A stretch of 64,000 nucleotides of DNA from Ilyobacter polytropus DSM 2926 (GTDB lineage Bacteria > Fusobacteriota > Fusobacteriia > Fusobacteriales > Fusobacteriaceae). Below, piece after piece: positions 34,256 to 43,824 of this stretch. Numbering within the stretch: position 1 is the first letter of the stretch; each line of letters begins with the position of its first letter. The position numbers and the translations under genes are program-made. The notes under the pieces are model-generated. The model was not told the origin of the DNA and did no database searches. It worked only from the letters and a program-made list of their open reading frames with translations. The stretch is from the NCBI RefSeq assembly GCF_000165505.1, contig NC_014632.1:1674001-1738000 (forward strand), written 5' to 3'.

Positions 34256-35113
34256 ATGAAAATAGCTGTACTTAGCGGAAAAGGTGGAACAGGAAAAACT
34301 ACTGTAACCTCAAATCTAGCTGTTAATATCCCGGGTTGCACTTTAATAGATACTGATGTAGAAGAACCAAACTTACATATCTTCTTTAATTTTAAATTTA
34401 ATCAGGAATACAGCATTAAAACAGAATATCCAATAGTTGATATGGAAAAATGCAATCTCTGTGGAAAATGTGGGGATTTTTGCAGATATAACGCTATTCT
34501 TCCTGCAAAAGACAAAGTACTTATTTTCAAAGAGATATGCCATAACTGCGGAGGTTGTGAGATCGTATGTCCTACAAATGCGATACAGTATGAAAAAAGA
34601 GAGATTGGTAAAATATATAGAAACAACTCTGACTCCTCTATTCATATGAAATACGGAGAACTAAATATTGGGGAGATGTCAGGAGTAAGAATAATAGAAA
34701 AGTTAAAAAAATCTGTAGAAAATGATCCCATAGTTTTTATAGATTCTCCTCCTGGGACTTCGTGTGCCACGGTAGCAGCTGTGGAAGATGTAGATTATGC
34801 AGTTATCGTATCAGAGCCTACGCCCTTTGGTGTTAGTGATATGAAAATGGTTGTTGAGATGCTAAAAGAGATGAAAATCCCCTTTGGTGTGGTTGTAAAC
34901 AAAGCCGGACTTGGAAATAATGAAATCTACGAGTACTGTAACGATGAAAATATAAAAGTTCTTGAAAATATACCTTATAGCAGAGAAATCGCTGAATTTT
35001 ATGCCCACGGAGTTGTTTTTAGTAAAAATATGCAAAGTTATAAAGAACTCTTTATAAACTTATTTGAAAATATAAAAACAATATTGGAACCCGTTCAGGA
35101 GGGAGGGCAATGA
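34256..35113 (+). CDS. MinD-superfamily P-loop ATPase with inserted 2[4Fe-4S] ferredoxin domain (first of pair)
   Basis: A 285-residue protein. Walker A is GKGGTGKTT (residues of about 9-17). A two-cluster ferredoxin is inserted near residues 60-105 (CNLCGKCGDFCRYNAI and CHNCGGCEIVCPTNAI). The rest is the MinD/Mrp fold (VFIDSPPGTSCATVAAV, SEPTPFGVSDMKMVVEML). These paired ferredoxin-ATPases are thought to assemble or deliver clusters and are found beside NifX-like genes. The stop overlaps the next start (ATGA), so the two are translationally coupled. Confidence 0.93.
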   Translation: MKIAVLSGKGGTGKTTVTSNLAVNIPGCTLIDTDVEEPNLHIFFNFKFNQEYSIKTEYPIVDMEKCNLCGKCGDFCRYNAILPAKDKVLIFKEICHNCGGCEIVCPTNAIQYEKREIGKIYRNNSDSSIHMKYGELNIGEMSGVRIIEKLKKSVENDPIVFIDSPPGTSCATVAAVEDVDYAVIVSEPTPFGVSDMKMVVEMLKEMKIPFGVVVNKAGLGNNEIYEYCNDENIKVLENIPYSREIAEFYAHGVVFSKNMQSYKELFINLFENIKTILEPVQEGGQ

Positions 35114-35970
35114 TAAATGAAATAGTAGTAATTTCAGGAAAAGGTGGTACAGGCAAGACTACTCTTACTGCATCTCTTATCCCTTATTTTGAAGATACTG
35201 TGATAGCAGACTGTGATGTAGATGCACCGGATCTAAATATACTTTTTGAAAGTAATGAAAAATCTCAAAAGAACTTTGTCGGTCTGCAGAAGGCTTTTTT
35301 GGATAAGAGTAAGTGCATTATGTGTAAAAAATGCTATGAGTTATGCAAGTATAGCTCTATCTCATCTAATATTGATATAAATGCCGGAAAATGTGAGGGC
35401 TGCGGACTCTGCGAATATATATGCCCTGCATCTGCAATTACAATGAAAGATACAGTGATAGGTAAGTTATCTGTTTCAGAAACCTCCTTTGGAGACATGG
35501 TACATGCAAAACTAATACCAGGAGAAGATGCGTCTGGAAAACTTGTAGCCGAAGTGAGAAAAACTGCAAAGAAAATAGCTGAAGAAACTAATAAAAAAAC
35601 TATCTTAATCGACGGGTCACCAGGAATTGCGTGCAATGTCATAAGCTCAATAACAGGGGCTAAAAAAGTGATTATAGTTACCGAGGCAACTTCTTCTGGA
35701 ATACACGATCTAAAAAGGGTCTATGAGCTTACAAAAAAATTCCGATTGAAAATATACGTGGTTATTAATAAGTATGACCTCTCTATATCTCATTCAAAAA
35801 AAATAGAAAAATATTGTGAAGAGATGGGAATTGATGTGGCCTTAAAGATTCCTTTTCAAAAGAAAGTGGTAGAAGCTATAACTCAGAAAAGAATACCTTC
35901 TGTTGCAGAAAAAGATTTCTTTGAAAAACTTGGTTTTTTTGAATTCATAGAAAAACTTAAAAGTGAATAG
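35110..35970 (+). CDS. MinD-superfamily P-loop ATPase with inserted 2[4Fe-4S] ferredoxin domain (second of pair)
   Basis: A 286-residue paralogue of the preceding gene. Walker A is GKGGTGKTT, then DCDVDAPDLNILF, an inserted ferredoxin with CIMCKKCYELCKYSSI and CEGCGLCEYICPASAI, and ILIDGSPGIACNVISSI with ATSSGIHDLKRVYEL. Overlap by ATGA with the first ATPase suggests a heterodimer. Like its partner it is probably cytoplasmic and involved in cluster insertion or electron-coupled ATP hydrolysis; the client enzyme is not known. Confidence 0.93.
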   Translation: MINEIVVISGKGGTGKTTLTASLIPYFEDTVIADCDVDAPDLNILFESNEKSQKNFVGLQKAFLDKSKCIMCKKCYELCKYSSISSNIDINAGKCEGCGLCEYICPASAITMKDTVIGKLSVSETSFGDMVHAKLIPGEDASGKLVAEVRKTAKKIAEETNKKTILIDGSPGIACNVISSITGAKKVIIVTEATSSGIHDLKRVYELTKKFRLKIYVVINKYDLSISHSKKIEKYCEEMGIDVALKIPFQKKVVEAITQKRIPSVAEKDFFEKLGFFEFIEKLKSE

Positions 35971-35981
35971 GTGTGATGGCT

Positions 35982-36188
35982 ATGTTAAATAAAAAAATAA
36001 TTTTAGAAATGAATATTCAGGAGATTTTAAAAAAATATCCATCTCTTATCGAAATATTAAAAAAACATGGAATGCACTGCAATGAGTGTTTTTTTTCTGA
36101 AAAGGTTAATCTTAGAGAAGCTTTAGAAAGTTCTAGACTCCCCACCGAAGAAATTATAGAGGAAATCATAGTATATCTGGAAAAGTGA
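35982..36188 (+). CDS. DUF1858-family small protein
   Basis: A 68-residue protein with a DUF1858 layout: IILEMNIQEILKKYPSLIEI, HGMHCNECFF, then LREALESSRLPTEEIIEEII. The CxxC pair (CNEC) in this family may bind metal or act as a redox disulfide. The ATG at 35982 gives 8-base spacing from AGGTG; two alternative starts (GTG 35973, ATG 35976) are also in frame. It belongs to the Fe-S ATPase operon. Confidence 0.82.
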   Translation: MLNKKIILEMNIQEILKKYPSLIEILKKHGMHCNECFFSEKVNLREALESSRLPTEEIIEEIIVYLEK

Positions 36189-36236
36189 AGTTGAAATAAA
36201 GCTCATGATTTATGAAAATCTATATGGGAGGTATAA

Positions 36237-36752
36237 ATGAGAGGTTATATACAAGTCTATACTGGAAACGGCAAGGGTAAAACGACTGCCAGTCTCGGCC
36301 TTATTCTGAGGGCGTTGGGAAACGACCTAAAAGTCTATGTGGGTCAGTTTATGAAGGGTCAGAGATATGGTGAACTAAACACCCTAGAAAAACTTGGTGT
36401 TTTAGTGGAACGATTTGGGACTGAAGAATGCCTCATGTCCCGTGACGATGTAAGTGAACTAGATATTAAAAAAGCAAAAGAAGGTTATAAAAGGGTTTTA
36501 GAGATCATCCTCAGTAAAAAGTATGATCTTGTGATACTCGACGAAATATGTGTATCTACGTATTTTAATCTCATAACAGAGGAAGAGATTCTTCATCTTA
36601 TGAAAGTTAAACCCTTAGAAACAGAACTGGTTCTTACTGGAAGGTACGCACCTGAAAAGGTAATAGAGCAGGCTGATCTCGTAACAGAAATGAAAGAGAT
36701 TAAACACTATTATGAGCAGGGAGTCATGGCCAGAGACGGGATAGAAAGATAA
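36237..36752 (+). CDS. cobO: Corrinoid adenosyltransferase (BtuR/CobO-type)
   Basis: A 171-residue protein of the CobA/CobO/BtuR family. It has the P-loop TGNGKGKTTASLGL near the N-terminus, VYVGQFMKGQRYGE, and ILDEICVSTYFNLITEEE (split), with the final residues YYEQGVMARDGIE typical of the family. It adenosylates cob(I)alamin or cobyrinic acid diamide using ATP to make the coenzyme B12 form. No other cobalamin gene is in the window; its place inside the Fe-S ATPase cluster is unusual. The ATG follows GGGAGGTATAA. Confidence 0.93.
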   Translation: MRGYIQVYTGNGKGKTTASLGLILRALGNDLKVYVGQFMKGQRYGELNTLEKLGVLVERFGTEECLMSRDDVSELDIKKAKEGYKRVLEIILSKKYDLVILDEICVSTYFNLITEEEILHLMKVKPLETELVLTGRYAPEKVIEQADLVTEMKEIKHYYEQGVMARDGIER

Positions 36753-36785
36753 AATTACATTACTAAATTTAAGGAGTGGTTTTTA

Positions 36786-38480
36786 ATGGGCAAAAAATAT
36801 TTAGTTGTCGGTGGAGTGGCAGGAGGTGCCTCAGCTGCTGCTAGACTGAGAAGATTGAATGAAGAAAGCCAGATAATCATATTTGAAAAGGGACCCAATG
36901 TGTCTTTTTCAAATTGCTGCCTTCCATATCATCTGAGCGGAACTGTAAAACAGGCCGAATCTCTGATCCTAATGTCGCCTCAAAAATTTGCATCCCAGTA
37001 TAATATCGAGGCGAGAGTCAATAACGAAGTTTTAAAGATAGACCGGGCAAATAAAGAGGTGGAAGTTTTAGATATTACGAGTGGAAAGACATATAGGGAG
37101 TCATATGATAAGCTAATATTATCCCCAGGTGCCAAGCCCATCGTGCCATCTATACCTGGGATAGAAAAAGTAAATACTTTTACCATTAGAAATGTTGTGG
37201 ATATAAAAAAATTAAATCTTTTTATCAACGATGTAAACCCTACTAGAATAACCGTAATCGGTGGAGGATTTATAGGGGTTGAGTGTGCTGAAAACCTTGT
37301 GGAAGCAGGTTATAATGTCTCTCTTGTAGAGGCTATGCCTCAGATATTAAAGCAGTTTGATTATGATATGGTTCAGATTTTGAATAAGGAGATCGTGGAT
37401 CACGGAATAGATCTAATCGTAGGGGACAGGGTAAGTTCTTTTGATGAAAACAAGGTAATACTGGAGTCTGGGAAAAAACTGGATTCAGAAGTGGTTGTGC
37501 TGGCTATAGGGGTAAATCCTGAAACAGACCTAGCTGTAAATTCAGGACTTGAGATAGGAAAGACCGGAGCTATGAAGGTGGATCCAAACTTTATGACAAT
37601 CGATCCTGATATCTATGCTGTAGGGGATGCTATAGAGGTCTACAATCCACTTATGCAGGACTATTTTAAACTCCCTCTTGCTGGTCCTGCCCAAAAACAG
37701 GCACGTTCAGTGGCAGACCACATTCATAGCAGATGTATCAACAATACAGGATATATAGGGTCTTCTGTAATAAAAGTCTTTAATTACGGCGCTGCAGCAA
37801 CAGGATTAAATGAACATCTATTAAAAGATATGAAGATTGAATATGATTCTGTAAAAATAATTCCTAAGGACAAAGTTGGACTTATGCCTGATTCTGAAGA
37901 AGTTCACTTTAAACTCTTATTTGAAAAACCAACAGGAAAAATATTAGGTGCCCAAGCAATCGGTAGAGGAAACGTAGATAAAAGGATAGATGTTATAGCT
38001 ACTGCAATAAAGTTTGGGGCTACCATTGAAAATCTAAGGGACCTTGAACTTTGTTATGCTCCACCTTTTGGTACGGCCAAAGATGTTGTAAACTTTGCCG
38101 GATATGTGGCTTCTAACCTACTTCACGGTTCTTTCAGACAGGTGCCCGCTCAAAAGGTTAGAGAACTTGTTGAAACTAAAAAATATATAATCGATGTGAG
38201 AGAAAAGAAAGAGTATGATACAAGTCATATAAAGAGTGTAAAAAATATACCTCTGTCTGAGTTAAGAAAAAGAGTAGATGAGATACCAAAAGATCAACCT
38301 GTTTATCTGCATTGTAGATCTGGTCAGAGATCATATAATGCAGTTTTAGCCCTTCAAAATCTAGGCTTTAATAATGTATTCAATATCTCTGGGGGATTTA
38401 TGGGAATATCATTCTACGAATATTTTAACGATAAGACAACAGGAAGAGAGCCTATAGTAACAGATTATAATTTTTTATAA
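36786..38480 (+). CDS. CoA-disulfide reductase-like flavoprotein with C-terminal rhodanese domain (CoADR-Rhd)
   Basis: A 564-residue enzyme. The N-terminal 440 or so residues are an FAD/NAD(P)H disulfide reductase: GGVAGGASAAARLRR, the active Cys in SFSNCCLPYHLSG, VIGGGFIGVECAENL, and AVGDAIEVYNP. The last 95 residues are a rhodanese domain with active Cys in YLHCRSGQRSYNA. The class reduces CoA disulfide or CoA persulfide/polysulfide with NAD(P)H. Placement at the end of the Fe-S ATPase cluster points to sulfur handling. The ATG follows AAGGAG. Confidence 0.92.
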   Translation: MGKKYLVVGGVAGGASAAARLRRLNEESQIIIFEKGPNVSFSNCCLPYHLSGTVKQAESLILMSPQKFASQYNIEARVNNEVLKIDRANKEVEVLDITSGKTYRESYDKLILSPGAKPIVPSIPGIEKVNTFTIRNVVDIKKLNLFINDVNPTRITVIGGGFIGVECAENLVEAGYNVSLVEAMPQILKQFDYDMVQILNKEIVDHGIDLIVGDRVSSFDENKVILESGKKLDSEVVVLAIGVNPETDLAVNSGLEIGKTGAMKVDPNFMTIDPDIYAVGDAIEVYNPLMQDYFKLPLAGPAQKQARSVADHIHSRCINNTGYIGSSVIKVFNYGAAATGLNEHLLKDMKIEYDSVKIIPKDKVGLMPDSEEVHFKLLFEKPTGKILGAQAIGRGNVDKRIDVIATAIKFGATIENLRDLELCYAPPFGTAKDVVNFAGYVASNLLHGSFRQVPAQKVRELVETKKYIIDVREKKEYDTSHIKSVKNIPLSELRKRVDEIPKDQPVYLHCRSGQRSYNAVLALQNLGFNNVFNISGGFMGISFYEYFNDKTTGREPIVTDYNFL

Positions 38481-38523
38481 TCCGAAATTTAAAAATAAAC
38501 AAGGATCATTTAAGGAGAAGAAG

Positions 38524-39015
38524 TTGAAAACTACAATTTTATTGGGAGACAGCATAACAGAGCTAAACCCTTTCAAACATGACAAAGTTATCAACCTAGG
38601 AGTCTATGGAAACACCACAATGGATATTACCTCTAGAATAAACGGAATATCTGAATTTAATTGTAAAAAAGTAATACTTAAAGTGGGGATTAACGATATA
38701 CTAAAGGGATTTTCTTTGAAAAAGAGTTCCGAATATTATGGAAAAATATTCCATACTTTAAGGCAGCACTTTAAAAAAATTATTGTTCTGTCAATACTTC
38801 CCATAGAAGATAGGTCAAAAATAAATATGAAGGTAAGAAAGTTAAATAGAATTATCGAAGAAAATGCTAAAATAAATAATTTTAATTTTATCGATTTACA
38901 TTATTTATTTTGTGATGAAAAACTCAATTTAAAGAGCGAATACTCTATAGACGGAATCCACCTTTCCCCAAAGGGGTATGAAATATTAAACCGTGAAATA
39001 ATAAAATTAATATAA
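38524..39015 (+). CDS. SGNH/GDSL-family hydrolase
   Basis: A 163-residue cytoplasmic hydrolase: block I TILLGDSITEL with the catalytic Ser, block III GINDILKG, and block V DGIHLSPKGYEI with the Asp-His dyad. The size fits the small lysophospholipase/esterase-like SGNH enzymes; the substrate is unknown. The start is TTG at 38524 following AAGGAGAAG. It may be the last gene of the preceding transcript (44-base gap), ending at a strong terminator. Confidence 0.88.
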   Translation: MKTTILLGDSITELNPFKHDKVINLGVYGNTTMDITSRINGISEFNCKKVILKVGINDILKGFSLKKSSEYYGKIFHTLRQHFKKIIVLSILPIEDRSKINMKVRKLNRIIEENAKINNFNFIDLHYLFCDEKLNLKSEYSIDGIHLSPKGYEILNREIIKLI

Positions 39016-39070
39016 ATTAGATTTTTCTAAATTCATAAAACTATAGTTATATGCGAAATTCACCATAAAT

Positions 39071-39103
39071 AAAAATCCCCCGAGTTTTTCGGGGGATTTT
39101 TAT
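39071..39103. terminator. Bidirectional terminator between the SGNH hydrolase and sstT
   Basis: AAAAATCCCCCGA / TCGGGGGATTTTT forms a 13-bp perfect stem with a 5-nt loop and T-rich tails on both sides. Confidence 0.93.
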
Positions 39104-39112
39104 TTGACTATT

Positions 39113-40351
39113 TTATGCTTTTTTAATAGCGATTTTTTTTCCTTGTTTTCTCCATTCTGACATCTCAGCCACAGCTGTGAAAAGTACATCTGTAGATGAG
39201 TTCAGACCTGTTTCAACTGAATCCTGGATAACCCCTATAACAAAACCTACAGCCACCACCTGCATTGCAACTTCATTTTGAATTCCAAATAAACTACATG
39301 CTAATGGGATAAGAAGCAGTGATCCACCTGCTACACCAGATGCTCCACAAGCACTTACAGCTGAAAGTATACTGAGGATCAACGCTGTACCCATATCCAC
39401 CTGTATACCAAGTGTATTAACTGCAGCTAGAGTCAGTACCGATATTGTAATGGCAGCTCCAGCCATATTAATAGTAGCTCCCAAAGGAATGGAAACAGAA
39501 TAGATATCTTTTTCTAGTCCCAGCTCTTCACACAATTCCATATTTACAGGAATATTTGCAGCTGAACTTCTAGTAAAAAAAGCTGTAATTCCACTTTGTT
39601 TCAGACATTTTATAACAAGTGGGTAAGGATTCTGACGAATCATAAAGAATGCAATCAGAGGATTTACAACAAGAGCCATAAAGAACATACATCCAAGAAG
39701 CAGCCCTAAAAGACGTCCATAGTCTACCATAGAACCTATTCCATTTTCCGAAACTGTAGAAAATACCAGTCCCATAATTCCAAGAGGTGCTAAGTTAATA
39801 ACCCATTTTACAACCTGTGACAAGGCATCTGAAAAATTAGAAATCATTGTTTTAGTTGTTAAAGGAGCATTTTTAAGTGCAACTCCTAGTAATACTGCCC
39901 ATGATAAAATACCTATATAGTTTGCACTAGCTAAAGCATGTATTGGATTGTCTACGACATTTAGAAGCAGTGATTTTAAAACTTCTACAACACCAGCAGG
40001 AGGTGTTACACTGTTTCCGGCACCAGCACCCAATTTAATAGCAACGGGAAACATAAAACTTCCAACAACAGCAACAAGTCCTGCTGCAAATGTTCCCACA
40101 AGATATAAAGTGACAACAGACTTCATATTTGTCTTTTGACCTTTTTCATGCTGGGATATTGCCGACATAACAAGAAAAAATACTAAAATCGGTGCAACTG
40201 ATTTTAAGGCTCCTACAAATAATGATCCAAATATTGATACCGGTTGGGCCAGATCAGGAACTGTAATTGCCAACAGTGTTCCAACCACTAAACCTGCTAT
40301 AATTCTTTTAACCAAACTCAATTGATTCCATTTGTTAAATAAATTTTTCAT
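39113..40351 (-). CDS. sstT: Serine/threonine:sodium symporter SstT
   Basis: A 412-residue dicarboxylate/amino-acid:cation symporter family protein. It has [19 protein letters not shown], the [16 protein letters not shown] motif of Sst[20 protein letters not shown] and a C-terminal [20 protein letters not shown]. It imports serine and threonine with sodium. Start is the ATG at 40351 with GGAGG before it; the upstream ATG at 40363 overlaps that site. Monocistronic. Consistent with an amino-acid-fermenting anaerobe. Confidence 0.94.
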   Translation of the reverse strand: MKNLFNKWNQLSLVKRIIAGLVVGTLLAITVPDLAQPVSIFGSLFVGALKSVAPILVFFLVMSAISQHEKGQKTNMKSVVTLYLVGTFAAGLVAVVGSFMFPVAIKLGAGAGNSVTPPAGVVEVLKSLLLNVVDNPIHALASANYIGILSWAVLLGVALKNAPLTTKTMISNFSDALSQVVKWVINLAPLGIMGLVFSTVSENGIGSMVDYGRLLGLLLGCMFFMALVVNPLIAFFMIRQNPYPLVIKCLKQSGITAFFTRSSAANIPVNMELCEELGLEKDIYSVSIPLGATINMAGAAITISVLTLAAVNTLGIQVDMGTALILSILSAVSACGASGVAGGSLLLIPLACSLFGIQNEVAMQVVAVGFVIGVIQDSVETGLNSSTDVLFTAVAEMSEWRKQGKKIAIKKA

Positions 40352-40715
40352 CTTATCCTCCATTATAATTACACAATTTTTTTCTTTGATAAAAATAGGT
40401 TTTAAAAATATTTTTAAATCTGTTATAAGTTGAATACCTACTTCTTTAATATATTTATTTTATTTCAGAATTAAATTTTAACACATATTTAATTATTTTT
40501 AAAGAAAAAAATGTATTAAATTCGTTTTGAAGTCCTGATATTAAACATATGTACCTTTTTGTATTTCTTGTCACAAAAAAATGGTACTTTCACTCTATAA
40601 AAAAATTGTTGTTAATTTATTTTTAATCTAAAATCAAAAAACAGACAGAGGATTAACCCTGTCTGTCTAAATAAATTTTAAATTAGTGATCTTGGATATA
40701 ATTTTTAATCAGATA
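40352..40715. other. Promoter-side A+T-rich stretch
   Basis: About 365 bases, holding the sstT upstream region and the DUF554 gene terminator (40641-40667). No other ORF or hairpin was seen. Confidence 0.5.
40641..40667 (-). terminator. Terminator of the DUF554 gene
   Basis: On the minus strand ACAGACAG / CTGTCTGT with an internal loop is followed by TTTTTTG. Confidence 0.72.
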
Positions 40716-41405
40716 CTATATAAATAAATATATCAATATCGGTATAAATGGAGCCAGACTTAAATTGGCAACTTTTATTTTTGTGATTCCCAAAATGTTG
40801 AGCCCGATGGCCATAATCACAAGAGATCCTGCACATGTTATCTCATCTATAACTACTGCTGATAAGAAAGGTGAAATAGTTCCTGCAAAGAGTACTATGG
40901 CTCCCTCATAAAATAAAATCATAAATGCTGAGAAAAACACACCTATTCCCATGGTTGCAGACATTGCAAGAACCACAAAGAGATCTATAAATGCTTTTGC
41001 ATAAAGCACCTCATGATCCCCTATAAGTCCACTCTGAAGAGATCCAACTATTGCCATTGCTCCCACACAGACTACCATGGTAGAATTTAGAAATCCGTCT
41101 ACCAAAGACTCCTTTTTATCCTTACCTGAACTGAATTTTGCCTCTATTGTAACACCTAGTTTTCTGAGCTTGTCGTCTATATCAATTATCTCTCCAATGA
41201 TTCCTCCGATGGCTATTGCAGCTATAACTACCAGTATGTTTTTTCCTTTTAAAGAGCCTGATATTCCCACATAGAGCACACATAGGCCCATGCCGTTCAT
41301 GACAGTATCTATTATTTTTTTATTGAATCTGTTTTTGAAGAAAACTCCCAGCAAAGACCCCAAACCAACTGCTGCAGAGTTTGCAAGCACACCGTTTAAT
41401 ATCAT
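40716..41405 (-). CDS. DUF554-family membrane protein (YdfK/YqgA-like)
   Basis: A 229-residue protein with about six membrane segments. It matches the DUF554 family: GLGSLLGVFFKNRFNKK, IAIGGIIGEIIDIDDKLRKLG (split), NSTMVVCVGAMAIVGSLQSG and an end ITCAGSLVIMAIGLNILG. Function is unknown. A small palindrome (TGTATGCATACA, 41480-41491) lies 75 bases upstream of the start. The ATG has GAAGGTGAAAC in front. Confidence 0.88.
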   Translation of the reverse strand: MILNGVLANSAAVGLGSLLGVFFKNRFNKKIIDTVMNGMGLCVLYVGISGSLKGKNILVVIAAIAIGGIIGEIIDIDDKLRKLGVTIEAKFSSGKDKKESLVDGFLNSTMVVCVGAMAIVGSLQSGLIGDHEVLYAKAFIDLFVVLAMSATMGIGVFFSAFMILFYEGAIVLFAGTISPFLSAVVIDEITCAGSLVIMAIGLNILGITKIKVANLSLAPFIPILIYLFI

Positions 41406-41586
41406 TGTTTCACCTTCTAGAATATGACTTTAGGCAAGTCTAACAGTTCTTTTTAGTTTTGTAAATGATAAGTTCATAATGTATGCATACAAATCTACTG
41501 AGAAGTTCAAAGTATAAAATAAAGACTTTCTTTTTCTAAGAGTAATAAAAAAGATTTTATTCCACTATCTGATGTATATATTAATT

Positions 41587-42831
41587 TTAATTGTTTTTTA
41601 CTTTTTGATCTAAATACTCTTCCATCTTCTCGGCTATATTTCTAGATATATTTACGGCTTCTACCACTGTTTTGGCTCCCGTAACTACGTCTCCTCCGGA
41701 AAATACACCTGACATGGTTGTATGGCCGTCCTTGTCAGTAATAATTAGCCCGTTTTTATTTACTTTGATAGTGTTTACATTCGAAACTATTCGAGATTTC
41801 GGACCTTGACTTACAGCAATAATAACAGAATCACTTTTAAAAAGCCTCTCTGATCCCTCTAAAGGAGTGAATACAGGATATTCATCATCAGAAATAGCTT
41901 TCTTCATATCCACAATTTTTACTCCATCGTCGGTGATTTCCGTAGGTCCAACACGGTACATGAATTCCACTCCGTCAATTTTTGCATATTTTACTTCGTG
42001 TTCTCTAGCCTCTATAAATTCTTCGGCATCCCTAAATAAGATGGTAGCCTTTTCAACTCCATGCCTTATAGCTGTCCTTGCTGCATCCATGGCAACATTC
42101 CCCGCCCCTATAATGGCGATCTCCTTCCCAAGTCTGTAAACATCTGGATTTTTAAGATAATTCACAGCAAAATGTGTATGTCCCAAAGACTCTCCCTTGA
42201 TACGTAACCTTTTTGGTTTCCATGTACCTGTTCCTATAAAGATAGCCTCATATCCGTCTAAAAAAAGATCTTCTACAGTTATGGTAGAACCTATGGAGAT
42301 ATTAGGTCTTATTTTTACTCCAGCCTCAACCAGTTTTTCTTCTAGCTTATCCAGCAGTGTTCTAGGAAGTCTGAACTCAGGTATTCCATACCTCAGCACT
42401 CCTCCGATCTTGTCATGGGATTCAAAAATCGTTATATCAAATCCTTTTTGGATAAGTATAAATGCCAGAGTTATCCCTGCGGGACCACCACCTATAATGG
42501 CGATACTCTGATTTCTCTTTTTTGGTTTCACAAGCTTCATCCTATCTAGATAAAATGAAGATATATAATTTTCTATATCCCCGAAATTCAGGCCATCACC
42601 TTTTATTCCCAGAATGCAGTTCCCTTTGCACTGGGTTTCATGAGAACAGATAAGACCACAGACAGAAGAAAGTGGATTATTTTCAAATAATATCTCTCCG
42701 GCTTCCATAATTCGATTTTCTTTAAATAATTTTATAATCCTCGGAATTTCAGTTGAAGCAGGACATGCTGCTACACAACGGGGATTTTTACACATTAGAC
42801 ACCTTTCAGATTCTTTTAATATATCGGCCAT
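41587..42831 (-). CDS. GltD-like NAD(P)H-dependent oxidoreductase with N-terminal Fe-S cysteines
   Basis: A 414-residue protein: N-terminal Fe-S cysteines (RCLMCKNPRCVAACPAS and CGLICSHETQCKGNC), an FAD motif IAIIGGGPAGITLAFIL, an NADPH motif IAIIGAGNVAMDAARTAIRHG (split) and a terminal GVFSGGDVVTGAKTVVEAV. This is the glutamate-synthase small-subunit/NfnB family. No glutamate-synthase large subunit or NfnA partner is next to it, so its partner is unknown. Start is ATG at 42831 with AAAGGAG; the longer TTG start (42861) lacks a site. Confidence 0.9.
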   Translation of the reverse strand: MADILKESERCLMCKNPRCVAACPASTEIPRIIKLFKENRIMEAGEILFENNPLSSVCGLICSHETQCKGNCILGIKGDGLNFGDIENYISSFYLDRMKLVKPKKRNQSIAIIGGGPAGITLAFILIQKGFDITIFESHDKIGGVLRYGIPEFRLPRTLLDKLEEKLVEAGVKIRPNISIGSTITVEDLFLDGYEAIFIGTGTWKPKRLRIKGESLGHTHFAVNYLKNPDVYRLGKEIAIIGAGNVAMDAARTAIRHGVEKATILFRDAEEFIEAREHEVKYAKIDGVEFMYRVGPTEITDDGVKIVDMKKAISDDEYPVFTPLEGSERLFKSDSVIIAVSQGPKSRIVSNVNTIKVNKNGLIITDKDGHTTMSGVFSGGDVVTGAKTVVEAVNISRNIAEKMEEYLDQKVKNN

Positions 42832-43206
42832 AAAAAACTCCTTTATTTCGTTATTGTCCAAATAAATTAACCTTTATTCAAATAAATGTCAACAAAAGTT
42901 AAATAAGTAATTTTTTATAAATTTACAGAAAAAATAAAAAGTGTTCAAATAGAATTTTATTGCCACTTTGTGAACTATACATACTAAAAAAATATAAAAT
43001 AAGTCTTTAACAAGATCAAAATATAATTTTATTTTGATCTTTGTGATATAAGTGTTTTTCTGATATTTTAAAATTCAAGGCATTTTTTCATAGTTTTGGA
43101 AATTAGAATTCCCTTTATTTATTTTGTGGAGGATAAGTTTTAACGATTAAGAATATTTAAGTATAGAGGATGTATACAGTTAAAAATATTTAAAGGAGGA
43201 TATCAT
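42832..43206. other. Divergent promoter region
   Basis: About 375 bases between the GltD-like and DUF6448 genes. A+T-rich, with several TTTTAT- and TATAAA-like elements. No ORF or strong hairpin. Confidence 0.45.
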
Positions 43207-43824
43207 ATGAAAAAGAAATTAATTATTTTTTTGGGTCTAGGAGTATTTGCAGCTCTTGCAATTACACATAAAAGTCAAATATTTATCATTCCTCTTTTAA
43301 CTCCCTTTATTCTCGCACATTGTGACACCATGGACGGCCCCCTAGTAGCAGATATAAAAAAATCTCTAAAATCTAAAAATATAATGCCGGTTTTAAAATG
43401 GATAAAAAAAAGTGATGAAGAAGAAGTAAAGAATATGTTCAAAAAAGTTTCATCTTTTTCTAAAGAAAACTCGGAACAGAAAGAATTGTTGGACCTGTAT
43501 TTTATAGAAACAGTGGTAAGAGTCCACAGAAAAGGAGAAGGTGCTCCCTATAATGGTTTAAAGCCTTCAGGATTTCCCATTGATCCAATTATAAAGAAAG
43601 GTGACCTGTCTATTGACAGCGGAAAAATAGGTGATCTTGCAGAAATATTGTCTAAGGAGATTAAAATAAAAATAAAGAATAAGTTTGAAAAGGCTTGGGA
43701 ATTAAAAAAAAATGCAAACTTAGATGTAGAAATTGGACGAAAATATACTGAAGCCTATGCAGACTATATACATTTTATAGAATCTTTACATAAATTAATT
43801 GAAGATTCACATCACCATCATTGA
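43207..43824 (+). CDS. DUF6448-family exported/membrane-anchored protein with His-rich tail
   Basis: A 205-residue protein. The N-terminal 35 residues are a hydrophobic signal or anchor. The domain then begins with the family motif AHCDTMDGPLVADI, has IETVVRVHRKGEGAPYNGLK (His-Arg region), and ends IESLHKLIEDSHHHH. The conserved HCDTMDGP and the His tail suggest metal binding; the family's function is unknown. The ATG follows AAAGGAGG. It is alone, with no terminator evident before the nitroreductase gene. Confidence 0.82.
   Translation: MKKKLIIFLGLGVFAALAITHKSQIFIIPLLTPFILAHCDTMDGPLVADIKKSLKSKNIMPVLKWIKKSDEEEVKNMFKKVSSFSKENSEQKELLDLYFIETVVRVHRKGEGAPYNGLKPSGFPIDPIIKKGDLSIDSGKIGDLAEILSKEIKIKIKNKFEKAWELKKNANLDVEIGRKYTEAYADYIHFIESLHKLIEDSHHHH

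Noticed and set aside
32300-35970. A nitrogen-fixation cluster, because of NifX-like domains
   Set aside because: No nifHDK, nifB radical-SAM domain, nifE or nifN gene is seen; NifX-like and Mrp domains occur widely outside nitrogen fixation.
36237-36752. A cobalamin-synthesis operon around the adenosyltransferase gene
   Set aside because: No other cobalamin biosynthesis gene is present; the neighbours are Fe-S ATPases and a CoA-disulfide reductase.
41480-41491. 12-bp palindrome TGTATGCATACA upstream of the DUF554 gene as a second LacI operator
   Set aside because: The half-sites are in a different arrangement from the 22-bp palindrome at 19807-19828; too short to call an operator of the same regulator.
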